Source of the DNA: Arthrobacter sp. Hiyo8
GTDB taxonomy: Bacteria > Actinomycetota > Actinomycetes > Actinomycetales > Micrococcaceae
DNA: 64,000 nt
Direction: 5' to 3'
NCBI GenBank assembly: GCA_001549895.1
Contig: AP014719.1
Span: forward strand, 3,596,001-3,660,000
The translations under genes and the position numbers were made by a program. The notes beneath the pieces are model-generated. The model did not search any database, was not told the DNA's origin, and saw nothing but the letters and a program-made list of their open reading frames with translations. This document shows positions 1 to 8,246 of this stretch, in pieces (the first letter of the stretch is position 1; every line of letters begins with the position of its first letter).

Positions 1-509
1 CCGGATTTCTCGATGCAACTCCGGCCTTCATCGCCGCAGGCGTGATTGCGGTGTTCGTCGTGCAGCTGATCCGCGGAACCGGTCAGGCCCAACGGCTCGA
101 GTCCACTCTGGGCAGCTGCGCCGGTGTGCTGCTGAGCTGCCTTGGCGCTGGCTGGATTGCGGGGGCGAGGTTCAATGGGATCAAGGAAATGGTGTTGGTC
201 GCTGCCCTCAGCGCCGCGGTCGCCCTCCTCGCCGGCTTGTTGCGATGGCCGGACCGGGTCGTGGCGCCCTTGGGCATCGTGGCCGCAGGGTTGGTGGCTC
301 CGCTGGCAGGCCTGGTGTTCTCCAACATCGCGATCGTGGCTGCCATCGTGGTGGGCGTCGTCATCGGCTCAGTCCTGGTCAGTTTCCGTCGGATGGTGAC
401 GCTTCGGCTCGGCCGCCTGAACTTCCCGGCTGTCCTTGGAATGGGCGTCGCCCCCGTTTGGGCGGTTGGCGCCTTGTGCTACTTCATCGACAAACTACTC
501 ATCTACTAA
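1..509 (+). CDS. Partial polytopic membrane protein, 5' end outside window
   Basis: The frame is open from the left edge to the TAA at 507-509, so the true start lies upstream and only about 168 C-terminal residues are visible. They are very hydrophobic, with about four to five probable membrane segments ([46 protein letters not shown] and a last one ending FIDKLLIY), plus one basic loop (FRRMVTLRLGRL). I recognise no family. A GTG at 42 could be an internal start, but the open frame to its left argues for truncation by the window. It is followed after 16 nt by another small membrane protein on the same strand, so the two may be co-transcribed. Confidence 0.6.
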   Translation, partial: GFLDATPAFIAAGVIAVFVVQLIRGTGQAQRLESTLGSCAGVLLSCLGAGWIAGARFNGIKEMVLVAALSAAVALLAGLLRWPDRVVAPLGIVAAGLVAPLAGLVFSNIAIVAAIVVGVVIGSVLVSFRRMVTLRLGRLNFPAVLGMGVAPVWAVGALCYFIDKLLIY

Positions 510-525
510 CAGTTAGGATGGCATC

Positions 526-639
526 ATGTCCGTACTTGCATTTGAAATCTTCTTCCTTGTCCTCCTCGGCCTGGCCAGCCTCTCGATGGCGTGGTTCGCT
601 GGTTTTGTCGTTTACCGTCTCTTCAAAGGCCAGAAGTAG
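526..639 (+). CDS. Small single-pass membrane protein, 37 residues
   Basis: ATG at 526, TAG at 637-639. The peptide begins MSVLAFEIFFLVLLGLASLS and ends with a basic cap (YRLFKGQK). It is therefore almost entirely one transmembrane helix with a probable cytosolic positive tail. A weak purine-rich site (TTAGGATGG) lies just upstream. It sits 16 nt after the preceding membrane protein and 54 nt before the nitrobindin gene. Function is unknown; the third-base G/C preference and the positive-inside tail support a real gene over chance. Confidence 0.55.
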   Translation: MSVLAFEIFFLVLLGLASLSMAWFAGFVVYRLFKGQK

Positions 640-693
640 AGCTCCCATCGCTTTTGATCAACCCGTACCTTCCGGTCCACTGAGGTAATTGCT

Positions 694-1292
694 GTGCCCA
701 TTGAAATTCCTTCCGACCTGACACCCGAACTGGTACCCCTTTCCTGGCTCATTGGTGAGTGGGAAGGCCGGGGACGGCTTGGAAGCGGTGAAGAAGACTC
801 GGATCACTTCATCCAGCACGTCTCCTTCACGCACCACGGCCTGCCCTACCTGGAGTATCGGGCGGAAAGCTGGCTCAGCGACGAGGACGGCACCAAATTG
901 CGGCCCCTCACCGTGGAGACAGGCTTTTGGGCGCTGGAGCGGAAAATGCTCGACGCCGACGGCGGGCCCGGCTTGATTCCCGCGGAAATCGTCCGGTATT
1001 GAAAACTGCCGATGACGTCGAAGCCCACCGGAACGCCGACGGCGGGTTCGACATCACTGTGACGATTGTCCATCCCGGTGGCATCAGCGAGCTGTACTAC
1101 GGTCAAATCAAGGGGCCGCAGATCCAGATGAGCACCGATATGGTGATGCGCGGCGGCCACTCCAAGGAATACACTGCGGCCACACGCATCTTCGGCCTCG
1201 TGGATGGCAATCTGTTGTGGCGCTGGGATGTGTCCACTCCGGGCAAGTCGCTCGAGGCCCACGCTTCGGCTTTCCTGAACAAGCTCTCCTAG
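694..1292 (+). CDS. Nitrobindin-like heme-binding beta-barrel protein (FABP family), frame broken
   Basis: GTG start at 694. The protein opens with the family signature PLSWLIGEWEGRGRLG and ends with LEAHASAFLNKLS, whose His matches the position of the proximal heme ligand in actinobacterial nitrobindins (Mycobacterium tuberculosis Rv2717c type). This family forms a 10-stranded barrel that binds ferric heme and reacts with NO or peroxynitrite. Restored length is about 199 residues, slightly above the usual ~165 to 190. The frame breaks near 992: adding one C to the CC run turns EIVRY-stop into EIVPVLKTADD and joins the halves. The next gene is a flavodoxin-like protein. Family assignment is fairly sure; the NO role is inferred from relatives. 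Confidence 0.8.
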
Positions 1293-1378
1293 GGTGCTTG
1301 TTAAATAGCTTCAAGGTCTCACCGAAGAGGTCTCACTGAACGTCCCGTTTCGCAGTTCGAACCAAAGGGGAGCAGCAA

Positions 1379-2101
1379 GTGAACGAAGCAACTAAACCTG
1401 CCAGCTATGACGATCTCAAGGCGGTCTTTTTCAACGGGACGCTCAAGCCATCGCCGCAAGTGAGCAATACCGACGGACTGATTGCCATCAGCCGGCGCAT
1501 CATGGAAAAGCAGGGCGTCAGTACCCAGGTGATCCGGACCGTGGATCACGACATTGCCGCCGGTGTGTATCCGGACATGCGGGAACACGGCTGGGCGACG
1601 GATGAATGGCCGGAGTTGTATCCGGCGGTGCTGGAGGCCGACATCGTGGTGGTGGCCGGTCCTATCTGGCTTGGCGATAACTCCTCCCAGACCAAGAAGC
1701 TCATCGAGCGGCTCTACGCCCATTCGGGCCAACTCAACAGCAAAGGCCAGTGGGCCTACTATCCAAAGGTCGGCGGCTGCCTGATCACCGGCAACGAGGA
1801 CGGCATCAAGCACTGCGCCATGAACGTCCTGTACAGCCTCCAGCACGTCGGCTTCACCATTCCGCCCCAGGCCGATGCCGGCTGGATCGGCGCCGTCGGC
1901 CCCGGGCCCAGCTACCTCGACGAAGGGTCCGGTGGTCCTGAGAGCGACTTCACCAACCGGAACACCACCTTCATGACCTGGAACCTGCTCCACTACGCCC
2001 GGATGCTCAAGGACGTAGGCGGCATTCCTGCCTACGGGAACCTCCCGGACGAATGGAAAGCCGGTACGCGCTTCGATTTTGAAAACCCGGAATACCGCTG
2101 A
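1379..2101 (+). CDS. Flavodoxin-family NAD(P)H-dependent FMN oxidoreductase
   Basis: GTG at 1379 with GGGGAGCAGCAA upstream; 240 residues, uninterrupted. The flavodoxin-like fold is recognised from the first beta strand and phosphate loop (AVFFNGTLKPSP, residues 15-26) and the flavin-stacking loop VVAGPIWLGDNSSQTKKLI near residues 90-108. A later conserved segment (GGCLITGNEDGIKHCAMN) matches flavodoxin-like oxidoreductases. It probably transfers electrons using FMN in the cytosol; the substrate is not apparent. It lies between the nitrobindin gene and ygfZ, all on the same strand, a grouping consistent with redox or iron handling. Confidence 0.75.
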   Translation: MNEATKPASYDDLKAVFFNGTLKPSPQVSNTDGLIAISRRIMEKQGVSTQVIRTVDHDIAAGVYPDMREHGWATDEWPELYPAVLEADIVVVAGPIWLGDNSSQTKKLIERLYAHSGQLNSKGQWAYYPKVGGCLITGNEDGIKHCAMNVLYSLQHVGFTIPPQADAGWIGAVGPGPSYLDEGSGGPESDFTNRNTTFMTWNLLHYARMLKDVGGIPAYGNLPDEWKAGTRFDFENPEYR

Positions 2102-2123
2102 GCCCCAAGGACTTCTACTACAT

Positions 2124-3209
2124 ATGACTTACACGAGCCCCCTATTGTCGCGCCCCGGAGCTGTAGAAGGCGGCGGCGAGGACTCCGGCGTCGCGGCCCA
2201 CTACGGCGAGCCCCTGCGGGAGCAGCGCGCACTCGCCGCAGGCACCGCCGTCGTCGATCTTTCCTACCGGGGCGTTGTCACGGTCACCGGACCGGATCGC
2301 CTGAGCTGGCTCAACACGCTTTCCTCGCAGCAACTGACCAACCTCCAGCCGCGCGTCTCAAGCGAACTGCTGCTCCTCACCATTCAGGGACGCATTGAGT
2401 TCGACGCCCGCGTGGTGGACGACGGCGAGACCACCTGGCTGTTGGTCGAAGCCACCGAGGCTGCCCCGCTGGCCGAGTGGCTCAACAAAATGCGGTTCAT
2501 GTTGCGCGTCGAGGTGGCTGACGTGTCGGCCGAGTGGGCCGTCGTCGGCGCAACCAAGGCCGTTGACGCGTGGTCGGACAGGCTTGTCTGGGAGGACCCG
2601 TGGCCGCACATCGGCGTCGGCGGCTATTCGTACAGCGTGGTGGAGGAAAACTCCCACCCCGGCCTTGAGAGGCCCTGGTTCGAGTACCTCATTCCGGCAG
2701 ACGAGCTTGAAGCGGCCGTTGAGGGCATGGCCCTCGCTGGCTCGTTGGCCGCGGAGGCGCTCCGCATTGCTGCCTGGCGTCCCCGGCTCGGCGCGGAGAC
2801 GGATGAGAAGACCATCCCGCACGAGCTCGATCTCCTCCGGACCTCGGTCCACTTGTCCAAGGGCTGCTACAAGGGCCAGGAAACCATTGCCCGTGTCCAC
2901 AACCTCGGACACCCGCCCCGGCGGCTCGTTTTCCTGCAATTGGACGGCTCGCAGCACACCCTTCCAGCGCCGGGCAGCGTTGTATTTGCCGGAGAGCGCA
3001 AGGTGGGTACGCTGACATCTGTGGCCCAGCACTTCGAAATGGGGGCAGTAGGACTGGCCCTGATCAAGCGGTCTGTGGACCCGCACGAGGTGCTGACCGT
3101 GCTGGACGGTGAGGAGCCTTATCCGGCCGCCCAGGAAGTAATCGTTGCGCCCGATGCCGGACAGGTGGTGGGGCGTCAGACCGGATTCCTGAAGGGACCC
3201 CATCGATGA
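2124..3209 (+). CDS. ygfZ: YgfZ/CAF17-type folate-binding iron-sulfur cluster protein
   Basis: ATG at 2124 with AAGGA about 14 nt upstream; 361 residues. The N-terminal part resembles the aminomethyltransferase (GcvT) fold. The diagnostic YgfZ motif K-G-C-Y-x-G-Q-E is present as SKGCYKGQETIARVHNLGHP near residues 248-267, followed by the small C-terminal barrel. YgfZ uses tetrahydrofolate in assembly or repair of certain Fe-S enzymes, including MiaB. An in-frame extension upstream (from 2079) overlaps the flavodoxin gene and lacks a better start. The gene overlaps the next by the ATGA at 3206-3209, which implies translational coupling to the ankyrin protein. Confidence 0.85.
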   Translation: MTYTSPLLSRPGAVEGGGEDSGVAAHYGEPLREQRALAAGTAVVDLSYRGVVTVTGPDRLSWLNTLSSQQLTNLQPRVSSELLLLTIQGRIEFDARVVDDGETTWLLVEATEAAPLAEWLNKMRFMLRVEVADVSAEWAVVGATKAVDAWSDRLVWEDPWPHIGVGGYSYSVVEENSHPGLERPWFEYLIPADELEAAVEGMALAGSLAAEALRIAAWRPRLGAETDEKTIPHELDLLRTSVHLSKGCYKGQETIARVHNLGHPPRRLVFLQLDGSQHTLPAPGSVVFAGERKVGTLTSVAQHFEMGAVGLALIKRSVDPHEVLTVLDGEEPYPAAQEVIVAPDAGQVVGRQTGFLKGPHR

Positions 3210-3619
3210 GCGAAACGACGGGCGCTGAAGCCCAAGCGACGGGTGCCGATGACGAGGCCATTGCCTTGGCGCACACCTTGTTCGATGCCGCCAGGGAAGG
3301 CAACTCGGAGCTCCTGCGGAGCTACCTCAACGCCGGTGCTCCGGCTGGAATGCGCACTGCCGCAGGCGACTCTCTCCTGATGCTGGCCGCCTACCACGGC
3401 CACGCGGAAACCGTTCAGCTTCTGCTGTACCACGGTGCCGATGCGAACGGGGCAAACGACCGTGGCCAGACTCCGCTGGCCGGCGCGGTTTTCAAGGGCT
3501 ACACGGAGGTGGCCCGGGTTCTGATTGACGCCGGCGCAGATCCCGACGCCGGTGCGCCCACAGCGCGCGAGGCCGCCCGGATGTTTGCCCGCGCGGAGAT
3601 TCTCGAACTGCTCGGATAG
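3206..3619 (+). CDS. Small ankyrin-repeat protein
   Basis: ATG at 3206 overlaps the ygfZ stop. The protein is 137 residues with about three to four ankyrin repeats: the consensus pieces DSLLMLAAYHGHAETVQLLL, then ADANGANDRGQTPLAGAVFK, then GYTEVARVLIDAGADPDAG, then a shorter cap ending AEILELLG. There is no signal peptide or membrane segment, so it should act in the cytosol as a protein-binding scaffold. Coupling to ygfZ suggests the two are made together, but no partner can be named from sequence. Confidence 0.8.
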   Translation: MSETTGAEAQATGADDEAIALAHTLFDAAREGNSELLRSYLNAGAPAGMRTAAGDSLLMLAAYHGHAETVQLLLYHGADANGANDRGQTPLAGAVFKGYTEVARVLIDAGADPDAGAPTAREAARMFARAEILELLG

Positions 3620-3685
3620 GCCAAGGGGCCGTCGGGCTGAGCCCGTGCCTGGCGGCGCGGCCGCGGCGGCTGCCTTGCAGTCAAT

Positions 3686-3718
3686 TATTCCATGTGGAAT
3701 AGTTTTTGTGGAATAGTT
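3686..3718. promoter_or_regulatory. Probable PadR operator: palindrome plus direct repeat
   Basis: TATTCCATGTGGAATA at 3686-3701 is a perfect inverted repeat around a TG centre. TGTGGAATAGTT occurs twice, at 3693-3704 and 3707-3718, with a 14-bp period. The site lies just upstream of the PadR-like gene start at 3737. PadR repressors bind short dyads near their own promoters, so an autoregulatory operator is the likeliest reading. Confidence 0.55.
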
Positions 3719-3736
3719 CGCACGGAGGATGGGGAA

Positions 3737-4296
3737 ATGGCACGAGCCGCACTGACTCCACTTGGTGTCGCCGCATTGGCCCTCCTCGTGGAGGCGCCGA
3801 TGCATCCATACGAGATGTACCAGCTCCTGATGGCCCGTCACGAGGACCGCTTGGTCAAGGTCCGGCCGGGCACGCTCTACCACGCGTCGGCCGCCTGGAA
3901 GAGGCGGGTTTCGTCGAGTCCACGGGCATTGACCGCGCCGGCAACCGGCCCGAGCGGACCACCTACCGAATCACGGGAACCGGCAGGGAGGCGCTGACCG
4001 AGCGCCTCCAGAACATGCTGGCGGAACCCGTGAACGAATACCCGAGCTTCCCCCACGCGATCGCCGAGGCACACAACCTGCCGTCCGGCGTCGTCCTCGA
4101 ACTCCTGGACCGCCGCGTGGCGAACCTGGAAGACCAACTCGACTTCCTGGTCCGCGGTGAAGAAGCTGTCGCCGCAAAAGGCGTCGAGACCAAGTTCTGG
4201 ATCGACGTCAAGTACCAACAAACCATGCTGCGGACGGAAATCGACTGGATACGCAGCTTCCAAAACGATCTCCGCAGCGGGCAGTTGCCGTGGTAA
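3737..4296 (+). CDS. PadR-family transcriptional repressor, frame broken
   Basis: ATG at 3737 with GGAGG at 3724-3728. The N-terminal winged helix is typical (TPLGVAALALLVEAPMHPYE, then MYQLLMARHEDRLVKVRPGT with LYH), followed after repair by GRLEEAGFVESTGIDR. The C-terminal helices (VANLEDQLDFLVRGEE and the final DWIRSFQNDLRSGQLPW) form the dimerisation region of the Vir_act_alpha_C type. Restored length is about 187 residues, normal for the larger PadR subfamily. One G is missing near 3886 (GCGTCGG for GCGGTCGG), which otherwise replaces the wing with an unrelated sequence. An operator-like dyad precedes it and a multidrug-type exporter follows 54 nt later, the usual PadR-pump pair. Confidence 0.8.
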
Positions 4297-4350
4297 CCGC
4301 CCAGCCAACGCACCAACGTGCAAGATATTCAGCACAGTCAAAGGAAACCC

Positions 4351-5876
4351 ATGGAAAACGTAGCTAAACCGTGGCCCGCACTGTGGTCCCTCGTGGTCGG
4401 GTTCTTCATGATCCTGATCGACACCACCATTGTCTCCGTGGCGAACCCACGGATCATGGAGGGCCTGCATACCGACATCAACGCCGTCATCTGGGTGACG
4501 AGCGCCTACCTCCTCGCCTACGCCGTGCCGTTGCTGATCACCGGAAGGCTCGGTGACCGCTTCGGGCCAAGAACCTCTACCTGATCGGCCTCGTGGTCTT
4601 CACGCTCGCTTCGCTGTGGTGCGGCCTCTCGGGCGACATCGGCATGCTGATCGCGGCCCGGGTGGTCCAGGGCATCGGCGCAGCCATGATGACGCCCCAG
4701 ACCATGGCCGTCATCACCAGGATCTTCCCGCCGGACCGCCGCGGCGCGGCCATGGGCCTCTGGGGAGCGACGGCTGGCATGGCCATCCTCGTCGGTCCGA
4801 TCCTCGGTGGCGTGTTGGTTGACGGCCTCGGCTGGCAGTGGATCTTCTTCGTCAACGTTCCCATCGGCGTCGTTGCCTTCGTCCTCGTGACCCGGCTGGT
4901 ACCGAAGCTGACCACGCACAGCCACAAGTTCGACGTCGTGGGTGTTTTGCTGTCCGCGGCCGGCATGTTCCTGCTGGTGTTCGGCATCCAGGAAGGCCAA
5001 AGCTACAAGTGGGGCACCGTCACCGGGCCCATTACCGTGTGGGGACTGATCATCACGGGGCTCGTTGTCCTTGCCGTGTTCGTCCTCTGGCAGTGGCTGC
5101 TGGAGCGCCGCGGCGGCGAGCCTTTGCTGCCGTTGGGCCTGTTCAAGGACCGCAACTTCTCCTTGGGTAACACCACCATCATGGCGGTGGGCTTCACCAT
5201 CACAGCGTTCCCGCTCCCCACCATTTTCTACTACCAGGTAGTCCGTGGGCTGACACCCACGCAGTCCGCGTTGCTCATGATCCCCATGGCCGTGATCTCC
5301 GGCGCTTTGGCACCTTTTGTCGGCAAGTTGATCGACCGGATCAATCCGCGCTGGTTCGCGGCCTTCGGGCTCCTCTGCCTGTCCGGTGCCCTGTTCTGGA
5401 CGGGGACGCTGCTGAAGCCGGACACTCCCATCTGGATGTTCCTGCTGCCCAGCGCCCTCCAGGGCGTGGCCAATGGTTTCATTTGGGCCGGTCTCCAACG
5501 CCACAACCCGCAACCTGCCGCCGCGCTCGGCCGGCGCCGGTTCCGGCGTCTTCAATACGACGCGCCAGATCGGTGCGGTCCTGGGATCGGCCGCGATTGC
5601 TGCCCTCATCCAGTCCCGGCTCGCGGCTGAGCTGCCCGCGGCCCCGCCAGGCGCTGCCCGGCAGGCGAAGGGGGATTCACCGGCAAGTTGCCAGAATTCC
5701 TGCACGACGGCTTCTCGACCGCGATGAGCCAGTCGGTCCTGCTGCCCGCTTTTGCGATTCTGCTGGGGGCAGTAGCGGCGTTGTTGTTTGGCAAGCCCAA
5801 GGCCGTCCAGGGTTGGGGTTCTCCGGCGGCAGCCCCGTCCGAGGCTAAGACTCAAACTGTTTCGCAAGACGGCTAG
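4351..5876 (+). CDS. DHA2-type major facilitator drug exporter, frame broken
   Basis: ATG at 4351 with AAGGA 5 nt upstream. Restored length is about 509 residues with about 14 hydrophobic segments, as expected for the EmrB/QacA subfamily. Seen motifs: [16 protein letters not shown] in the first helix, motif A as [16 protein letters not shown] across the first break, [19 protein letters not shown], and motif C as [20 protein letters not shown]. It should expel hydrophobic or cationic compounds by proton antiport at the cytoplasmic membrane. Three breaks are repaired by adding C near 4568, CC near 5488 and G near 5672. The adjacent PadR gene is the likely regulator; inducer and substrate are unknown. 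Confidence 0.8.
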
Positions 5877-5880
5877 CCCG

Positions 5881-5932
5881 CGCGAACTGGCAGACGATGC
5901 CCTCAAAATGGGGCATCGTCTGCCAACTCGCG
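5881..5932. terminator. Bidirectional hairpin terminator between convergent genes
   Basis: A 22-bp stem pairs 5881-5902 with 5911-5932 (core GGCAGACGATGCCC) around the loop TCAAAAT. Only two positions are G-U rather than Watson-Crick pairs. It fills the 57-nt gap between the exporter stop at 5876 and the GNAT stop at 5934 on the other strand, so it can end transcripts from both sides. Confidence 0.8.
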
Positions 5933-5933
5933 G

Positions 5934-6663
5934 TTAGCGGAGCAGGACGGAGGTCTGGATGCCCCCGTCGACGAATCCCAGCTTTCGGGCCAAGGCCATG
6001 GAGCCCGGTTGTCCAGCGCTGTTCGCCATTGCAGCGTCAGGCCGGAGGCGAGTGCCTCGTGGGCGGCGATCGAGGCAGCCAGGGTTCCAAGTCCTTGCCG
6101 GCGCAAATCCGGCGGCACCAGGACGCCCATGTCCGCGAGGATCCCCTGCCACTCCGCATAGGCGCCGCAGGCCACCGGTTTGCGGTCCGGTTCGTTGCCG
6201 TCCATCACGGTGAAATGGTGGTCCATCCTTGAGAGATGGACTTCATTGACGTCGTCTGGAGGGCACCTGCCCTCCAGCTCGATCGCCTCCGGGTGGCCGT
6301 GCGAGACGGTGACTTCGCCGCCCGGCCGGAAGAGGGAAGGTCGTCGGCGAACAGCAGCGCCGACGTCCCGAGCCCGTGGCCGCCGTGTTCGCGGCTGATC
6401 CGCAATAGTGCGGAATGCTCGCTCAGTTGATCGTCCGAGAGTTCGACGGCGGCAGCCACCGCCCACGCGGGAGCCACCAATGCGGAGCGGCCAAAGAGCC
6501 TCACGAAGGTGATGGATTCGGCGTCTTCGTCTTCCCTGACCAGCCGCTCCCCGGTGCGGGCAGCAGGTGAGCCGGAGACGAAACTGAAGGCCTCGTCGTC
6601 GAACCCTAAGTGCCGGGCCCAGGCCAGCAGCACAATTTCCGCCGATCCCGCATCAAGTTCCAT
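5934..6663 (-). CDS. GNAT-family N-acetyltransferase, frame broken
   Basis: Start ATG at 6663 (MELDAGSAEIVLLAWARHLG), stop TAA at 5934-5936. The acetyl-CoA pyrophosphate-binding motif is clear near the C-terminus (VPPDLRRQGLGTLAASIAAH, R-x-x-G-x-G/A form), followed by a final strand GFVDGGIQTSVLLR. The N-terminal half is less typical, so this is a longer GNAT of about 244 residues. Two breaks, near 6334 and 6003 (each fixed by one more C on the coding strand), separate three frames. The substrate cannot be told. It is transcribed after the pfkA terminator and converges on the exporter gene. Confidence 0.7.
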
Positions 6664-6694
6664 GACATCGAGTCTATGCAGTCCCGGAAAAGGA

Positions 6695-6734
6695 AAGGAG
6701 CAGGCAGGCACCGGGTGGTACCTGCCTGCTCCTT
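6695..6734 (-). terminator. Rho-independent terminator of pfkA
   Basis: An 18-bp stem pairs 6695-6712 with 6717-6734, with one mismatch and a GGGT-like tetraloop. The arms read AAGGAGCAGGCAGG and CCTGCCTGCTCCTT. It lies 28 nt past the pfkA stop and is followed on the minus strand by CTTTTCC. Confidence 0.75.
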
Positions 6735-6762
6735 GAAGAATCTGCTCTTGTGAAGAACCGGC

Positions 6763-7788
6763 TCAGCCGAACAGCACCGCAGCTTCGTCATAGCGGTTCT
6801 GCGGGACGGTCTTGAGCTTGCCCAAAGCGGCTTCGAAGCCCACATGCTCGATGTCCGTGCCCTTGAGGGCCACCATGGTTCCCCAGCGGCCTTCCACGAC
6901 GGAATCGATGGCCGCCATGCCCAGGCGGGTGGCCAGGACGCGGTCAAAAGCCGACGGGACGCCGCCGCGCTGGATGTGGCCGAGGATCGTGGCACGGGTT
7001 TCGATGCCGGTGCGGGCTTCGATCTCCGGGGCGAGCTGGTCGGCGATGCCACCCAGGCGGGGCCGGCCGAAGGTATCCAGGCCGCGTTCGGAGTGCGGGG
7101 CCTCCATGTGGTCCGGAACAAAGCCCTCAGCGACAACAATCAGCGGCGCACGGCCACGATCGTGGGCCTCCTGGACCCACTCGGTGATCTGCTCGATGCT
7201 GACCTTCTGCTCGGGGATCAGGATGGCGTGCGCGCCGGCGGCCATGCCCGCGTGCAGGGCGATCCAGCCCACGTGGCGGCCCATGACCTCGGCGATCATG
7301 CAGCGGTGGTGGGATTCTCCCGTGGTGCGCAGCCGGTCGATGGCCTCGGTGGCGATCTGGACGGCGGTGTCGAAGCCGAAGGTGTAGTCGGTGGCGTCGA
7401 GGTCGTTGTCCACGGTCTTGGGGACGCCCACGATCCTCAAGCCGGCGTCGGTGAGGCGCTTCGCGGCGGCCAAGGTGCCTTCGCCGCCGATGGCGATGAT
7501 GGCGTCGATGCCGAGGCGGTCCATGTGGGCCTTGATGACATCCGGCCCGCCGCCGTTTTCGAACGGGTTGGTGCGGGAGGTGCCAAGGATGGTTCCACCC
7601 TGTTTGGCGATACCGCGGACCATAGTCCGGGGAATGTCGATGACGTCGCCCTCCACGACGCCCCGCCAACCGTCCCGGAAACCGACGAATTCCTGGCCGT
7701 GGATGGCGATTCCCTTGAGGACGGCGCCGCGGATGACGGCATTAAGTCCGGGGCAGTCGCCACCGCTGGTAAGGATTCCAATTTTCAT
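6763..7788 (-). CDS. pfkA: 6-phosphofructokinase, ATP-type
   Basis: 341 residues, uninterrupted, ATG at 7788. It phosphorylates fructose 6-phosphate in glycolysis. Seen motifs: ILTSGGDCPGLNAVIRG at the N-terminus (nucleotide loop), IIAIGGEGTLAAAKRL, the catalytic loop PKTVDNDLDATDYTFGFDTA, EVMGRHVGWIA, and GHIQRGGVPSAFDR. The residue after GGE is Gly, not Asp, which in this family indicates ATP rather than pyrophosphate as phosphoryl donor, despite the PKTVDNDL loop shared with pyrophosphate enzymes. It stands alone between terminators, 156 nt after the small PspC gene on the same strand. Confidence 0.92.
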   Translation of the reverse strand: MKIGILTSGGDCPGLNAVIRGAVLKGIAIHGQEFVGFRDGWRGVVEGDVIDIPRTMVRGIAKQGGTILGTSRTNPFENGGGPDVIKAHMDRLGIDAIIAIGGEGTLAAAKRLTDAGLRIVGVPKTVDNDLDATDYTFGFDTAVQIATEAIDRLRTTGESHHRCMIAEVMGRHVGWIALHAGMAAGAHAILIPEQKVSIEQITEWVQEAHDRGRAPLIVVAEGFVPDHMEAPHSERGLDTFGRPRLGGIADQLAPEIEARTGIETRATILGHIQRGGVPSAFDRVLATRLGMAAIDSVVEGRWGTMVALKGTDIEHVGFEAALGKLKTVPQNRYDEAAVLFG

Positions 7789-7919
7789 GAGGGCTCAAAT
7801 CCTGGCTAGGAGGTATACGTGCAGAGCGCCACGCTGAGCTCACAATGATTGTAGGGGGCAATGTGGGGTAGGACACAAACCGTGACCGCCGCGGATGAGA
7901 CTTTTGAAACAACCAGGAA

Positions 7920-7943
7920 ACAGCCCGGGCGAACCCGGGCTGT
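7920..7943 (-). terminator. Short GC-rich hairpin after the small PspC gene
   Basis: A perfect 10-bp stem ACAGCCCGGG (7920-7929) pairs with 7934-7943 around a TTCG tetraloop as read on the minus strand. It lies immediately after the stop codon at 7945 and is followed by TTTCCTGG. It probably ends the minus-strand PspC operon. Confidence 0.7.
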
Positions 7944-7944
7944 G

Positions 7945-8202
7945 CTAGTTCCTGCCTTGCGAGCGCTGGGTGAGGAAGGATTCCAGCGCAATGGTGCCGC
8001 TTTGGTTGGGAAGCAGCAACCATGCCACCACGTAGATCACGACGGCGGGTCCTGGTAGCAGGCAGAAGATCAGGTAGCCAATGCGGACGTAGGCTACGTC
8101 CACATTCAGCTTGGCGGCGATGCCACCGCAAACCCCTCCGATCAAACGCTGCGGACCGCGCTTCAGGCCGATGCCCCGTACGATGCTGAAGAACTTGTTC
8201 AT
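7945..8202 (-). CDS. Small PspC-domain membrane protein
   Basis: 85 residues, ATG at 8202 with AGGAAGG upstream. The whole protein is one PspC domain: the basic start LKRGPQRLIGGVCGGIAAKL, then NVDVAYVRIGYLIFCLLPGP, then a helix VVIYVVAWLLLPNQ, followed by a short tail. PspC domains sit in the inner membrane and sense or relay envelope stress. It is the last gene of a three-gene minus-strand group with a larger PspC protein, and both lie opposite a histidine kinase that also carries PspC. A role as an accessory membrane sensor or antagonist is inferred from this setting. Confidence 0.85.
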   Translation of the reverse strand: MNKFFSIVRGIGLKRGPQRLIGGVCGGIAAKLNVDVAYVRIGYLIFCLLPGPAVVIYVVAWLLLPNQSGTIALESFLTQRSQGRN

Positions 8203-8246
8203 GGCTAGAGCCTTCCTGTTGTGGCTGCTTTGTCACGTGCTGCTTG

